Of a stretch of DNA of 64,000 nt, positions 34,449-43,336 are shown one piece after another; positions within the stretch are counted from its first letter, which is position 1, and every line of letters starts with the position of its first letter. The stretch covers positions 1 through 64,000 of the forward strand of contig NZ_JASEFJ010000003.1 in the NCBI RefSeq assembly GCF_030019085.1, in the 5' to 3' direction. The translations under genes were made by a program, and so were the position numbers. This DNA comes from Methanoculleus sp. GTDB lineage: Archaea > Halobacteriota > Methanomicrobia > Methanomicrobiales > Methanoculleaceae. The notes beneath the pieces were generated by a model. That model saw nothing but the letters and a program-made list of their open reading frames with translations, ran no database searches and had not been told where the DNA came from.

Positions 34449-37400
34449 CTAGTCGGACTCCGCGTGCCGGTGCATCCCGTGTGGAACTCGCATCTCAAAC
34501 CGCGCTCCTTTTCCGGGTTCCCCCGTCTCGGTGATGGTGATCCCGGTGATCCCGGTGATCCCGAGGATCTCACGGATCAGGAAAAGCCCTAACCCGGTGT
34601 TCTTCCCGAAATTCCGCTCAAATATCCGTTCCTTTTCATCCAGCGGAATACCGATGCCGTCATCTTCCCAGACCAGGACCAGGTCTCCGTTCTCCTCCGG
34701 GTATGACCATACACGGACGTGTGTCGCCGACTCCCCGTGACGGATGGAGTTGTCCATCAGGTTGGAAAAGACCGTTGCAAGCATCGGGTCCGCATAGATC
34801 ATCAGGTCTCCTGTCTCATCTTCGACCGGCAACCCATGCAAGGTCGCCGACCGGATAGCATCTGAGACCCGCTGCCATTCGGGTGCCCGGACACCGAGGT
34901 CTGTGTAGTCCCGCGTAAACTCTATCTGGCGGCGTATCAGGTCGGCGGCGTACTGTACACGGTCAAGGTAGTTGGAGATATCCTCGCCGGGACCGGCCAT
35001 CTGGGCAAACGATAGGTTTCCAAGAAGGACTGTCAGCTGGTTTAAGATATCGTGCCGGGTGATGCTGTTCATGAGGGTGAGTTTCCTGTTCGCGGTGGCC
35101 AGGCTGTTCCTCTGGTGGGCAAGTTCACGGGCATGATACTCGATCTCCTGCTCCATCCACTTGCTCTCGGTTATATCCTGAACGGTTAGTGCCATCCCAC
35201 GGGATATATCCCCGGGATCGAGGGGAGTGCCCGAGACCTGAAGAAAGACAGGGTCATCGTTTCTGCCACCACGTTGTGACCGCGTCTCAAGCGTAAACCT
35301 CCCGCTCTTATTGATCCCGGTGAACGCCTTCTGCATGGCGGTCTCATACTCCTCTTCATCCGGGAAGAGCAACCGGACGTGCTGACCGATGAGTTCATCA
35401 CGGGAGTAACCGAGGATCTCGCAGAGGCGGTCGTTTACCTCCGTGAATATTTCGTTCACCGTCATGACTATACCTATTGGAGCAACACGGAAGATCCCTG
35501 CCATCTTCTCAGCAGTCTCCCGTAACGCCTTCTCGACCCGTTTCTGCTCGGTTACCTCCCGGATCGTCTCTATAGCACCTACACGCCTGCCTTCCAGGTT
35601 GTAGAGGGGTGATGCCCTCAGCCTGAGGACAGCTTCCCTGCCGGCAGGATGGGCCAGCGACGTCTCGCTCTCAAAGACATCTCCTTCCCTCCCCAGGATG
35701 TCGTAGTGGTTCTCAAGGGCTTTATCGGGTTCGAGAATATAATCGATAAGTATGGGGCGTGCCTCACCGTAGAACGGAACCGCATAAGCGTAATCGCCCC
35801 TGCCAAGCATCTCCGCTTTTGGAACACCGGTAAGCTTCTCCATAGCACGGTTCCAGGTGATAACACGACCCTCTACGTCGATGACAAAGGCCGCATCAGG
35901 AAGGAACTCGATGATGTCGGCAAGCCTGCGCTCACTCTCCCGTAGTTGCTGCTCCCTCTCACGAAGATCCTCAAAACTTGACCGGAGTTCCTCCTCGATG
36001 GCCGTGAGTTGTTCATAAGCCGCCTGCAGTTCCTCGTGACGCCGCATCACCTCGAGTTCGGCAAGTTTACGTTCTGTGATATCGTGCAACATCCCGATGG
36101 TACGGATGACCCGCCCGGACTCATCCCGCTGATGCTCGCCCCGCTCAATGACGTACCTGACCTCCCCGCTACCATCTTGAATGATCCGGTGCTCAATCTC
36201 GTAGCCGTCACTACCATCCCTGAGTGATCTGGAATGCACCGAGATGACCGCAGCGCGATCGTCGGGGTGAATGTAATCAATGTAATCCTGGTATCCTGCT
36301 GAAGATTCCCCACAGGCGGAACCAAAGATCCGGGCGGTCTCCTCCGACCAGGTCAACTGGCCTGTGGTGTGATCGAACACCCAGCTGCCCACGTGAGCGA
36401 TCTCCTGAGATCGTTTCAACCGGTTTGCGGTCTCCTCGCGCTCTCTTATCAGGGCATCGCGTTCTGTAAGTGACCTGGCCAGGGTGATGTTGGCGTAACT
36501 CAACCGTGATATAAAGATGGCAGCCTCACGGAGGAACGAGATGGCGCTATCCACAGTCTTTCTGCTCAACCGTGGAACGGCATCAAGCGCAGCGATGTAG
36601 GCCTCTTCATCAAATCCATAGTGCCTTGCCTGCGTCCGGAAGACCTCGTAATCCGGTTCTTCGTCATCGAGGAAAAACTGCGCCATGAAGACGTTGCCAA
36701 GGTGTTTGCCACCCACGATGATGGGAGACGCAACTTGCCACAAGTTGTTCCGGCAGCGGTAGATCTTCGCTTCCCCGGCAGCAATCCCTATGGAGAGTTG
36801 CGTGTCGCTCTCAATACAGTTTCGAAGCGTCCCGGGATGAACCCGGTGAAACTTCGTGCAGATCTCCTGCCACCCTGCATTGATCAGCACCCGGCCATGG
36901 GTATCGATTATGGAGACCGAGATCCCGGTGAGAGCGTGGAAATCATTGAGAAGCGATAGAATCATCGGGATATCGATAATATCGGCAAGTTCCAGATTAC
37001 CGATATCACCTTCCGGGGAGAGGATGCTCTCCAGTTTCGCCCGTACGCGCTCCTCGCTCTCCCTGAGACGTTCCTCTACCTCTTTTGCCTCAGTTACGTC
37101 ATGAACCATCCCGACTGAGCGGATGACCCGCCCGGACTCATCCAGGAGATGTTCACATCGCTCAACAACGTGGCGAACCTCGCCGGTATCGGCCCGAAAG
37201 AACCGGTGCTCGATTTCATAGCCCCCGTTCCCATCTGTGATCGAGGCGGAGTAGGTTGCATCGACCCTGGCGCGATCGTCCGGGTGGACGATCGATAGGA
37301 ACTCCTCATAGGTCGGCACGCCCTCTTTGGGGTCGCGCCCAAAGATGCGGTAGGTCTCATCCGACCAGACCAGATCTCCTGTCCTGTGATCGAACTCCCA

Positions 37401-37880
37401 GCTCCCAAGATGTGCAAGCCGTTCGGCCTTGTGCAGCATCTCCTCGGTTTTGCGGACTGCAGCCTCAGCCCTCTGTCTGCCAGCAAGTTGTCTTATTGCA
37501 TTTGCGAGTTCGGCAAACTGCGACTTCGGGTCGCCGCCTTTCTGCAGATAGAAGTCAGCACCGCTGTTGAGTGCCTCGATCACCACCTCCTCACGTCCCC
37601 TACCGGTGAAGATTATGAAGGGAACCTGCGACCTGGCCTCACGAACCCGCTTGAGGAGCGTGATACCGTCCATCTCCGGCATCTGGTAGTCCGAGACTAT
37701 CACATCGTAGCGATCGCTCATGATCATGCGGAGTGCTTCACGCGGGTCTGGAGTGGTATCGACAACCATCCCGCCTCTCTGCTCAAGGAAGATGCGAGCG
37801 AGCTCAAGCAGTGCAACCTCGTCATCAACGTAGAGGACGCGCACCAGGGGGGATGGTGACATGGAGCTAAACCCGTACAA
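34449..37880 (-). CDS. hybrid sensor histidine kinase, REC-PAS-PocR-PAS-PAS-PAS-HK
   Basis: The 1143-residue soluble protein starts with a receiver domain (VLYVDDEVALLELA, phospho-acceptor Asp in VIVSDYQMPEMDG near residue 60). It continues with a PAS domain (about 150-275), a PocR-type ligand domain (about 295-475; DTHGRVLINAGWQEICTKF and a Cys-containing TLRNCIESD), and three more PAS domains to about 905. The kinase core follows (ITRHDILNQLTVLLGN, DNSIRHG, WEDDGIGI, GLGLFLIREIL). There are no membrane segments. PocR binds small organic ligands in bacteria. The receiver at the N-terminus suggests it takes a phosphoryl group from another kinase. The partner is not evident nearby. Confidence 0.92.
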   Translation of the reverse strand: MYGFSSMSPSPLVRVLYVDDEVALLELARIFLEQRGGMVVDTTPDPREALRMIMSDRYDVIVSDYQMPEMDGITLLKRVREARSQVPFIIFTGRGREEVVIEALNSGADFYLQKGGDPKSQFAELANAIRQLAGRQRAEAAVRKTEEMLHKAERLAHLGSWEFDHRTGDLVWSDETYRIFGRDPKEGVPTYEEFLSIVHPDDRARVDATYSASITDGNGGYEIEHRFFRADTGEVRHVVERCEHLLDESGRVIRSVGMVHDVTEAKEVEERLRESEERVRAKLESILSPEGDIGNLELADIIDIPMILSLLNDFHALTGISVSIIDTHGRVLINAGWQEICTKFHRVHPGTLRNCIESDTQLSIGIAAGEAKIYRCRNNLWQVASPIIVGGKHLGNVFMAQFFLDDEEPDYEVFRTQARHYGFDEEAYIAALDAVPRLSRKTVDSAISFLREAAIFISRLSYANITLARSLTERDALIREREETANRLKRSQEIAHVGSWVFDHTTGQLTWSEETARIFGSACGESSAGYQDYIDYIHPDDRAAVISVHSRSLRDGSDGYEIEHRIIQDGSGEVRYVIERGEHQRDESGRVIRTIGMLHDITERKLAELEVMRRHEELQAAYEQLTAIEEELRSSFEDLREREQQLRESERRLADIIEFLPDAAFVIDVEGRVITWNRAMEKLTGVPKAEMLGRGDYAYAVPFYGEARPILIDYILEPDKALENHYDILGREGDVFESETSLAHPAGREAVLRLRASPLYNLEGRRVGAIETIREVTEQKRVEKALRETAEKMAGIFRVAPIGIVMTVNEIFTEVNDRLCEILGYSRDELIGQHVRLLFPDEEEYETAMQKAFTGINKSGRFTLETRSQRGGRNDDPVFLQVSGTPLDPGDISRGMALTVQDITESKWMEQEIEYHARELAHQRNSLATANRKLTLMNSITRHDILNQLTVLLGNLSFAQMAGPGEDISNYLDRVQYAADLIRRQIEFTRDYTDLGVRAPEWQRVSDAIRSATLHGLPVEDETGDLMIYADPMLATVFSNLMDNSIRHGESATHVRVWSYPEENGDLVLVWEDDGIGIPLDEKERIFERNFGKNTGLGLFLIREILGITGITGITITETGEPGKGARFEMRVPHGMHRHAESD

Positions 37881-38033
37881 AAGGAGGCACTATGGTTCTT
37901 TATAGGTTTCGGAGATATCGGTGAGCTGTAAAGGCCGATTATTACAGAACACTCTGTCACAAAGAAAGATTCGTTCCAGAACATGCGTATCAGATCCACT
38001 CTCCTCAAAAAAGGAGGGAACTGCCAGGGAGCG

Positions 38034-40766
38034 CTACCAGAACCGGTGGGTCTTTACGTAGTTGCGCTCGGCCTTCAGGATCTCACGGTAGAAAGCGTCC
38101 CCATCAGAGAGGGTTGCCAGGATCCGCGACGCTGTCTCCGGGCCGACACCCTTTGCCGCAAGGGCGATCACCGCTTTCTTCCCGCTTGAAAGAACGATGT
38201 TTGCGTTCCGGAGGAACCGGACCTCGATCGCCCGCTCCTCCTCCGACTTCTTCTTTTTTGTTACCGCCGGGATGAGTTCTTCGTCCCAGGGTTTCAGCGC
38301 GGCGATGAGACGTGCGCCGCAGAGGGGACACTGCGGCCGCTCGGGGACGCGCTCAACGACCGTCCGGCTCTTCCACTTCCGGCAGTTCATGCAGAACAGG
38401 ACGACCTCCTCCTTATCCAGACGGCGCATAAGCGTCCCGATCACCGCCTGGTCGATCATCGGCGGCGGGATCGTGTCCCGGGATGAGGAGAGCCCCTCGC
38501 TCCCGATGGGGCTGAGTCGACCGATGGTGACGGCAATCCGGCCGTCACGTATGCCGGTCAGGATCTCCTGCGCCGCATCCACGTCCATGTAGTTGCTGAA
38601 GAGTTCCCGGTAGGCCTCCGTCGCTATGACCGTCCCGTCGAATAGGTCGATCAGACGGTGGATGCTGAACCGCTCGTAGTCGGCATCCGCATCGATGGCA
38701 CCGAACTTTTTGGCCACCTGAACAAGTTTCCACTTGAATAACGCCGTCCGTTTCAGGGCAAGTTTCAGGATCCCGGCAAGGTGGTCGGGTTCGACCCCCG
38801 CCAGGGTCTCCTGCACCTCAAGCGCCCGGACGTTCCCGGGCAGGCGGAGGAGGAATCGGTATGCACCGACCTCGATCCCGACGGTAGTTCCGTAGCGGGC
38901 GGAAAGAAGGATCGAGAGAGCCCGGGCGAGCGCCTCGTTTGCCTTATGTCCCCCACAGACGTTGCAGACCACACCCTCGTCAGCGTTCTCAAGGGTGATG
39001 AGTCGATCGGATGGAATGGGGTGGTTTCCTGTGTCCATCCTGGCCATGAACCGCTCTGCATACCTGATCACCCCTGGAACGTTCGAGTAACGGTCGAATG
39101 CCCGTCTCCGTCGGAGCGCCCCGACCTCCCGGGCGACCGCAAACGGTACAGGGATCTGCTCGCCTTCCCAGGATGGGACTTCCCCTTTCGCCCTGGTTGC
39201 AGGCTCGACGGTGATCCTCCCGCCCTCCATCTCAAGCACCCTCCAGAGCTGGCCCTTCGTGATGAAGACCGCGCCGGTGTGCATCCAGCCAAGAACAAAC
39301 GACTCATCCAGTGTTCCGACCGTCCGACGCGACACTATATCAAAGATCTCCATCTTCCGCTCGTCATGGATCATCGAGAGGTTCCCGACAAGGTACCGCC
39401 TTGCACGCCCTGTCCGGATGATCCTGGTCTCCTCGATCCGGATCAACCTGTGCTCCGCCATCTGGCGGCAGACGTCGTCCAGGAGAGACCCGCAACCGTT
39501 AAAGACACTCGACCGTTCCACTATCTTCCGGACACGCGATATCTCGATCTCGCCGTACTCGACAGCGATCGCCGCCACCTGGTTTGCAAGCACATCGGCT
39601 GCGCCGGCAGGCGGGACGATCCGTTCGCACTCGTTATCCTTCGCCAGCCTTGTGATCACAAGTGACTCCAGGAGGTCGTCAAACCCGGTTGCAAGGACAG
39701 TCCCGCGCGATATGGCATCGAGACGATGTCCGGCCCGACCGACCCGCTGCACCAGTCGCGATACCTGCCTTGGTGAACCAAACTGGACAACATGCTCGAT
39801 ATGCCCGATATCGATACCAAGCTCCATCGAAGAGGTCGCGATCAGCGCCTGGATCTCACCATTCCTGAACCGCTCCTCGGCATCCACCCTGATATCCCGC
39901 GAGAGCGAACCGTGATGAACCTCGACGTCCCCCCTGGAGTAGAGGCTGTGGCCGAGGGCCTCGGCGGTCACGCGGGTGTTGACAAAGACAAGGGTGGAAC
40001 CCCGGGCATCCAGACACTTCTCGACCGCACTGACCTGATCACTGAAGTCCTCGCCGGCAAACCGGACGGTGATATCAAGGTTGCTTGCGACCGGGACCTC
40101 CACAAGCGAGAATGGCCGTGAACCGCAGAGGAACCGACCGATATCGTCCGGGTTCCCGACGGTTGCCGAGAGACCGATCCGCTGGAAATCCCCGGCATAC
40201 TCGACCAGACGTTCGAGCGCCACCACAAGCTGTGCCCCCCGCTTGCTGTCGGCGAGCTCGTGGATCTCGTCGATGATGACATACCTGACGTTTTTGAGGT
40301 GTTCGCGGAGACGTTTGCCCATGAAGAGCGCCTGCAGCGACTCCGGGGTGGTGATGAGAAGGTCGGGAGCGTTCAGTGCCTGCTTACGCCGTTCGTTCTG
40401 CGGCGTGTCCCCGTGACGGACGCCGACTGTGAGTGATAGTTCCCGGCACCACCACTCCATCCGTGCCAGGATATCACGGTTCAGGGAGCGCAGTGGCGTT
40501 ATGTAGAGTGCCTTGAACCCGGGACCCGGGGTCTCAAGGAGCCTGTCAAATACCGGGAGCATGGCGCTCTCGGTCTTCCCGGTGCCTGTCGGCGCCACCA
40601 GGATCAGGTTATCTCCAGCAAGAAGCTGAGGGATGGACCGTTCCTGTGCCTCAGAAAAATCTGTAAACCCGCGCTTCCGGACAACCTCCCTCACCCGTGG
40701 GTCGAGAAGTTCAACCGTCGATCTCTGCGGGGCAGAGCGTGGCCGGGGAGCCGACGTATGTGCCAT
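38034..40766 (-). CDS. lhr: Lhr-like superfamily 2 DNA helicase
   Basis: The 910-residue helicase has Walker A in LVAPTGTGKTES near residue 58, the DEIH box in VIIDEIHELADSK near 160, GLSATVG near 195, and VGRAGHR in motif VI near 348. The long C-terminal part includes CNVCGG and CMNCRKW..CPLCGAR metal-binding cysteines. Lhr proteins unwind DNA and RNA-DNA hybrids in repair. The start overlaps the end of the upstream phosphoesterase gene by 56 bases, so the two are translationally coupled. It is the last of a three-gene minus operon of replication and repair genes. Confidence 0.93.
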   Translation of the reverse strand: MAHTSAPRPRSAPQRSTVELLDPRVREVVRKRGFTDFSEAQERSIPQLLAGDNLILVAPTGTGKTESAMLPVFDRLLETPGPGFKALYITPLRSLNRDILARMEWWCRELSLTVGVRHGDTPQNERRKQALNAPDLLITTPESLQALFMGKRLREHLKNVRYVIIDEIHELADSKRGAQLVVALERLVEYAGDFQRIGLSATVGNPDDIGRFLCGSRPFSLVEVPVASNLDITVRFAGEDFSDQVSAVEKCLDARGSTLVFVNTRVTAEALGHSLYSRGDVEVHHGSLSRDIRVDAEERFRNGEIQALIATSSMELGIDIGHIEHVVQFGSPRQVSRLVQRVGRAGHRLDAISRGTVLATGFDDLLESLVITRLAKDNECERIVPPAGAADVLANQVAAIAVEYGEIEISRVRKIVERSSVFNGCGSLLDDVCRQMAEHRLIRIEETRIIRTGRARRYLVGNLSMIHDERKMEIFDIVSRRTVGTLDESFVLGWMHTGAVFITKGQLWRVLEMEGGRITVEPATRAKGEVPSWEGEQIPVPFAVAREVGALRRRRAFDRYSNVPGVIRYAERFMARMDTGNHPIPSDRLITLENADEGVVCNVCGGHKANEALARALSILLSARYGTTVGIEVGAYRFLLRLPGNVRALEVQETLAGVEPDHLAGILKLALKRTALFKWKLVQVAKKFGAIDADADYERFSIHRLIDLFDGTVIATEAYRELFSNYMDVDAAQEILTGIRDGRIAVTIGRLSPIGSEGLSSSRDTIPPPMIDQAVIGTLMRRLDKEEVVLFCMNCRKWKSRTVVERVPERPQCPLCGARLIAALKPWDEELIPAVTKKKKSEEERAIEVRFLRNANIVLSSGKKAVIALAAKGVGPETASRILATLSDGDAFYREILKAERNYVKTHRFW

Positions 40767-41448
40767 CTGCCAGGAACACCTCCGCGTTCTTCTCGTCTAT
40801 ACAGCGCGACAGCGGCCCGAGTCCGCTCTCCCGCAGCAAACCCACATCGATCCCGCCCGCAAACTCGTTGAAGGCCGGGACGAAGAGAAGCCGGGTGCGC
40901 TCCCCTGTCGGCTCTTCAAAGACTGAGTAGAGGTAGGCTGGTCGGGCGCGGGCGGCGCAGCCGACGGCATCCATGAGCGAAACCACCGGGTGGTGGTGGC
41001 CGAGGATTATGAGGTGGCTGGAAAGCCCGGCAGCAGGATGGGTGTGGCCGTGGAGATACCCGACCCCGTCAATGATTGTGCCTCCGGCGGGCAGGAGTTC
41101 ACCTTCCAGAAGGAACCGGTCGATCCCGCCGTCATGGTTGCCGGGGGTGACGGCGATCGGGACGAGTTCGCGAAACGACTGGAGTATACGTGGAAGTTCC
41201 CGGTACTCCTGTCGGGTTGTCACCGGGACGTTGTGCTTGACATCACCAAGGAGGAGCAGGAGATCGGGCTCTGTCTCCTCGATACAGGCGATCACCCGCT
41301 CTGCACGGGCGTTGCTCCTGCTGGTGATGTGAACGCCGTAGCGTTCGAGGCCCGACTCGATCCCCATGTGGAGGTCGGCGACGACCAGAACCCGCTGCTC
41401 CTGCTCGACCAGGAGGGCCGGGCCGTTCTCAATGAAGTGTAGGTGCAT
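40711..41448 (-). CDS. metallophosphoesterase, archaeal helicase-associated type
   Basis: The 245-residue protein carries the calcineurin-like motifs VVADLHMGIESGLE near residue 25, LLLGDVKHNVP near 64, GNHDGGID near 103 and HGHTHPA near 134, with GHHHP following. It is the size of stand-alone archaeal phosphoesterases related to DNA-ligase-associated enzymes. The substrate is unknown but the context (OB-fold protein upstream, Lhr helicase downstream with overlap) points to DNA repair. It starts 7 bases after the stop of the OB-fold protein gene. Confidence 0.9.
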   Translation of the reverse strand: MHLHFIENGPALLVEQEQRVLVVADLHMGIESGLERYGVHITSRSNARAERVIACIEETEPDLLLLLGDVKHNVPVTTRQEYRELPRILQSFRELVPIAVTPGNHDGGIDRFLLEGELLPAGGTIIDGVGYLHGHTHPAAGLSSHLIILGHHHPVVSLMDAVGCAARARPAYLYSVFEEPTGERTRLLFVPAFNEFAGGIDVGLLRESGLGPLSRCIDEKNAEVFLADGTYVGSPATLCPAEIDG

Positions 41449-41455
41449 TATCGTC

Positions 41456-42208
41456 TCAGATCAGTTTTACTGTGCCATCTACAGGCTGGTAGCATTCTCC
41501 GGCAGCGAGAAGTTTCTCAAGCGCCGTGCGTGCTTCACTGGCGGTGAGGCCGGAACCCACCCCGGCAGCGACTGCATCTTCGATAGAGATCCCCTTCAAA
41601 CCGCTGTCCACCGCCTTGAGAGCGTCCAGCAGGATCTCCGCCGGAGCACGGGGGGTGATCCGGGATGGGGAAGGGACCTCCCGGACAGTCGCGAGCGCTG
41701 TTCTTACCATCCCGGCCATCTCCCGGATCTCGTTCTCCGTGGTTGCGTAGAGCCTGAGGGCGGTTGCGGCACGCTCACCCCTCCCATCCCGGAGCGCCTC
41801 AAGCCGGTCAAGCGTTGCAGCGGCGGTTGCGAGCACCCAGATGTCGCGTGCGGTGCGGTCAACCACACGGATGGCCTCGACCTCCAGTGCCGGGCACGCC
41901 CGGTCTCCCGAACCGCCCGGCACCGGCCGAGCGGTGACGGCAACGAACACAGGCGGGTCGATGTAGCCGAGCGTCTCGAGCGCGTCAGGGTTATGCCAGT
42001 CCACCGTGACCAGGAATACACCGGTAGGATCGGCTACCCGGGCCTGCATGAGATCCCCGCCTCCCAGGCGTTCGGTGAGAGCACCGACAATAAAGAGGCG
42101 GTGGGAGCAGGCACCAGAGGGTGTCACCGGGAGATGGCCGTCGCCGGCATCCACAGTATACCGCGCGGTGGAGAACTCCCGCGCGAACACTCGTTCTACA
42201 GGCTCCAT
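41456..42208 (-). CDS. RPA-family OB-fold protein (archaeal Rpa-associated, COG3390-like)
   Basis: The 250-residue protein has an N-terminal OB-fold (HRLFIVGALTERLGGGDLMQARVADPTGVFLVTVDW) typical of archaeal proteins encoded with replication protein A, and a C-terminal winged-helix-like tail (SIEDAVAAGVGSGLTASEARTALEKLLAAGECYQP). It probably assists single-stranded DNA binding. The start at 42208 (MEPVERVFAREFS) is preferred to 42256 because the shorter form opens with the conserved sequence. It is divergent from rfcS and first of the operon with the phosphoesterase and Lhr genes. Confidence 0.85.
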   Translation of the reverse strand: MEPVERVFAREFSTARYTVDAGDGHLPVTPSGACSHRLFIVGALTERLGGGDLMQARVADPTGVFLVTVDWHNPDALETLGYIDPPVFVAVTARPVPGGSGDRACPALEVEAIRVVDRTARDIWVLATAAATLDRLEALRDGRGERAATALRLYATTENEIREMAGMVRTALATVREVPSPSRITPRAPAEILLDALKAVDSGLKGISIEDAVAAGVGSGLTASEARTALEKLLAAGECYQPVDGTVKLI

Positions 42209-42343
42209 GCAATCAATCCGTTCGAGAAAGTGGTTGTGAAATACAGGGACTACCACGCGTCTGTACCTATTATCTGCGTTTCACCCTCTAAAAGGGATCA
42301 CCGGATTATGAAACATTGAATCTTTTTACGTAGACAGACACCT

Positions 42344-43324
42344 ATGTCTATGCAATCGGAAGGCGACCACACCATCTGGATAGAGAAGTACCGGCCCAGA
42401 CGACTTGATGAGATGGTCGGGCAGAAAGATATCGTGGTGCGCCTCAAGTCCTACGTGAAGACCGGGAACCTGCCGCACCTCCTGTTTGCAGGGAGTGCAG
42501 GGGTCGGAAAGACCACCGCCGCCGTGGCGCTCGCCAGGGAGTTTTTCGGAGAGTCCTGGCAGACAAACTTCCGGGAGATGAACGCCTCCGACGAGCGCGG
42601 TATCGACGTCGTCAGGAACCAGATAAAGGAATTCGCGCGGACGTCGCCACTTGGCGGTGCGCAGTTCAAGATACTCTTCCTGGACGAGGCGGACGCGTTG
42701 ACCACTGATGCGCAGGCGGCTCTCAGGAGGACTATGGAGACCTACGCCCGCACGTGCCGGTTCATCCTCTCCTGCAACTACTCCTCAAAGATCATCGACC
42801 CCATCCAGAGCAGGTGCGCTATATACCGGTTCAGGCCGCTTGACCGGGAGGCAATCATAGAAGAGATCAGGAGGATTGCTGCGGCCGAGGGGCTCACGGT
42901 CTCGGAAGAGGCACTTGACGCCATAGTTTACGTCGCTGCAGGGGATATGAGAAAGGCGATCAATGCTCTTCAGGGCGCTGCCATCATCAGCCCCGAGATC
43001 GATGAGAAGATGATCTACTCGATCACCGCGACCGCCAGACCGGATGAGATCGACGAACTCCTGGATCTCTCGATCGCCGGGAGGTTTGATGAGGCCGAGA
43101 AAGTTCTCTCCGATCTGACCCGTGTACGTGGCATCGCCCCAAACGAGCTGATCAACCAGTGCTACAGGGCTCTGATCCAGCGCGATATTGACCGGCCGCT
43201 CAAAGTGAAACTTATTGACGCCCTCGGCGAGGCCGATTTCCGCCTATCGGAGGGAGCAAACAGCGATATCCAGATGGAAGCGCTGATCGCCCGGTTCGTC
43301 CTTGCCGCCCGGGAGCACCGCTGA
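42344..43324 (+). CDS. rfcS: replication factor C small subunit
   Basis: The 326-residue AAA+ clamp-loader subunit has [15 protein letters not shown] at the N-terminus, Walker [12 protein letters not shown] near residue 48, LFLDEADAL near 108, the sensor/SRC region [16 protein letters not shown] near 142, and a C-terminal collar helix region. RfcS with RfcL loads PCNA. The gene is followed 12 bases later by mcm on the same strand. Confidence 0.97.
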   Translation: MSMQSEGDHTIWIEKYRPRRLDEMVGQKDIVVRLKSYVKTGNLPHLLFAGSAGVGKTTAAVALAREFFGESWQTNFREMNASDERGIDVVRNQIKEFARTSPLGGAQFKILFLDEADALTTDAQAALRRTMETYARTCRFILSCNYSSKIIDPIQSRCAIYRFRPLDREAIIEEIRRIAAAEGLTVSEEALDAIVYVAAGDMRKAINALQGAAIISPEIDEKMIYSITATARPDEIDELLDLSIAGRFDEAEKVLSDLTRVRGIAPNELINQCYRALIQRDIDRPLKVKLIDALGEADFRLSEGANSDIQMEALIARFVLAAREHR

Positions 43325-43336
43325 GGAGGTTTGGTT

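Noticed and set aside
38781-39665. 294-codon plus-strand frame opposite the Lhr helicase
   Set aside because: Lhr has intact helicase motifs across this stretch; the opposite frame looks random.
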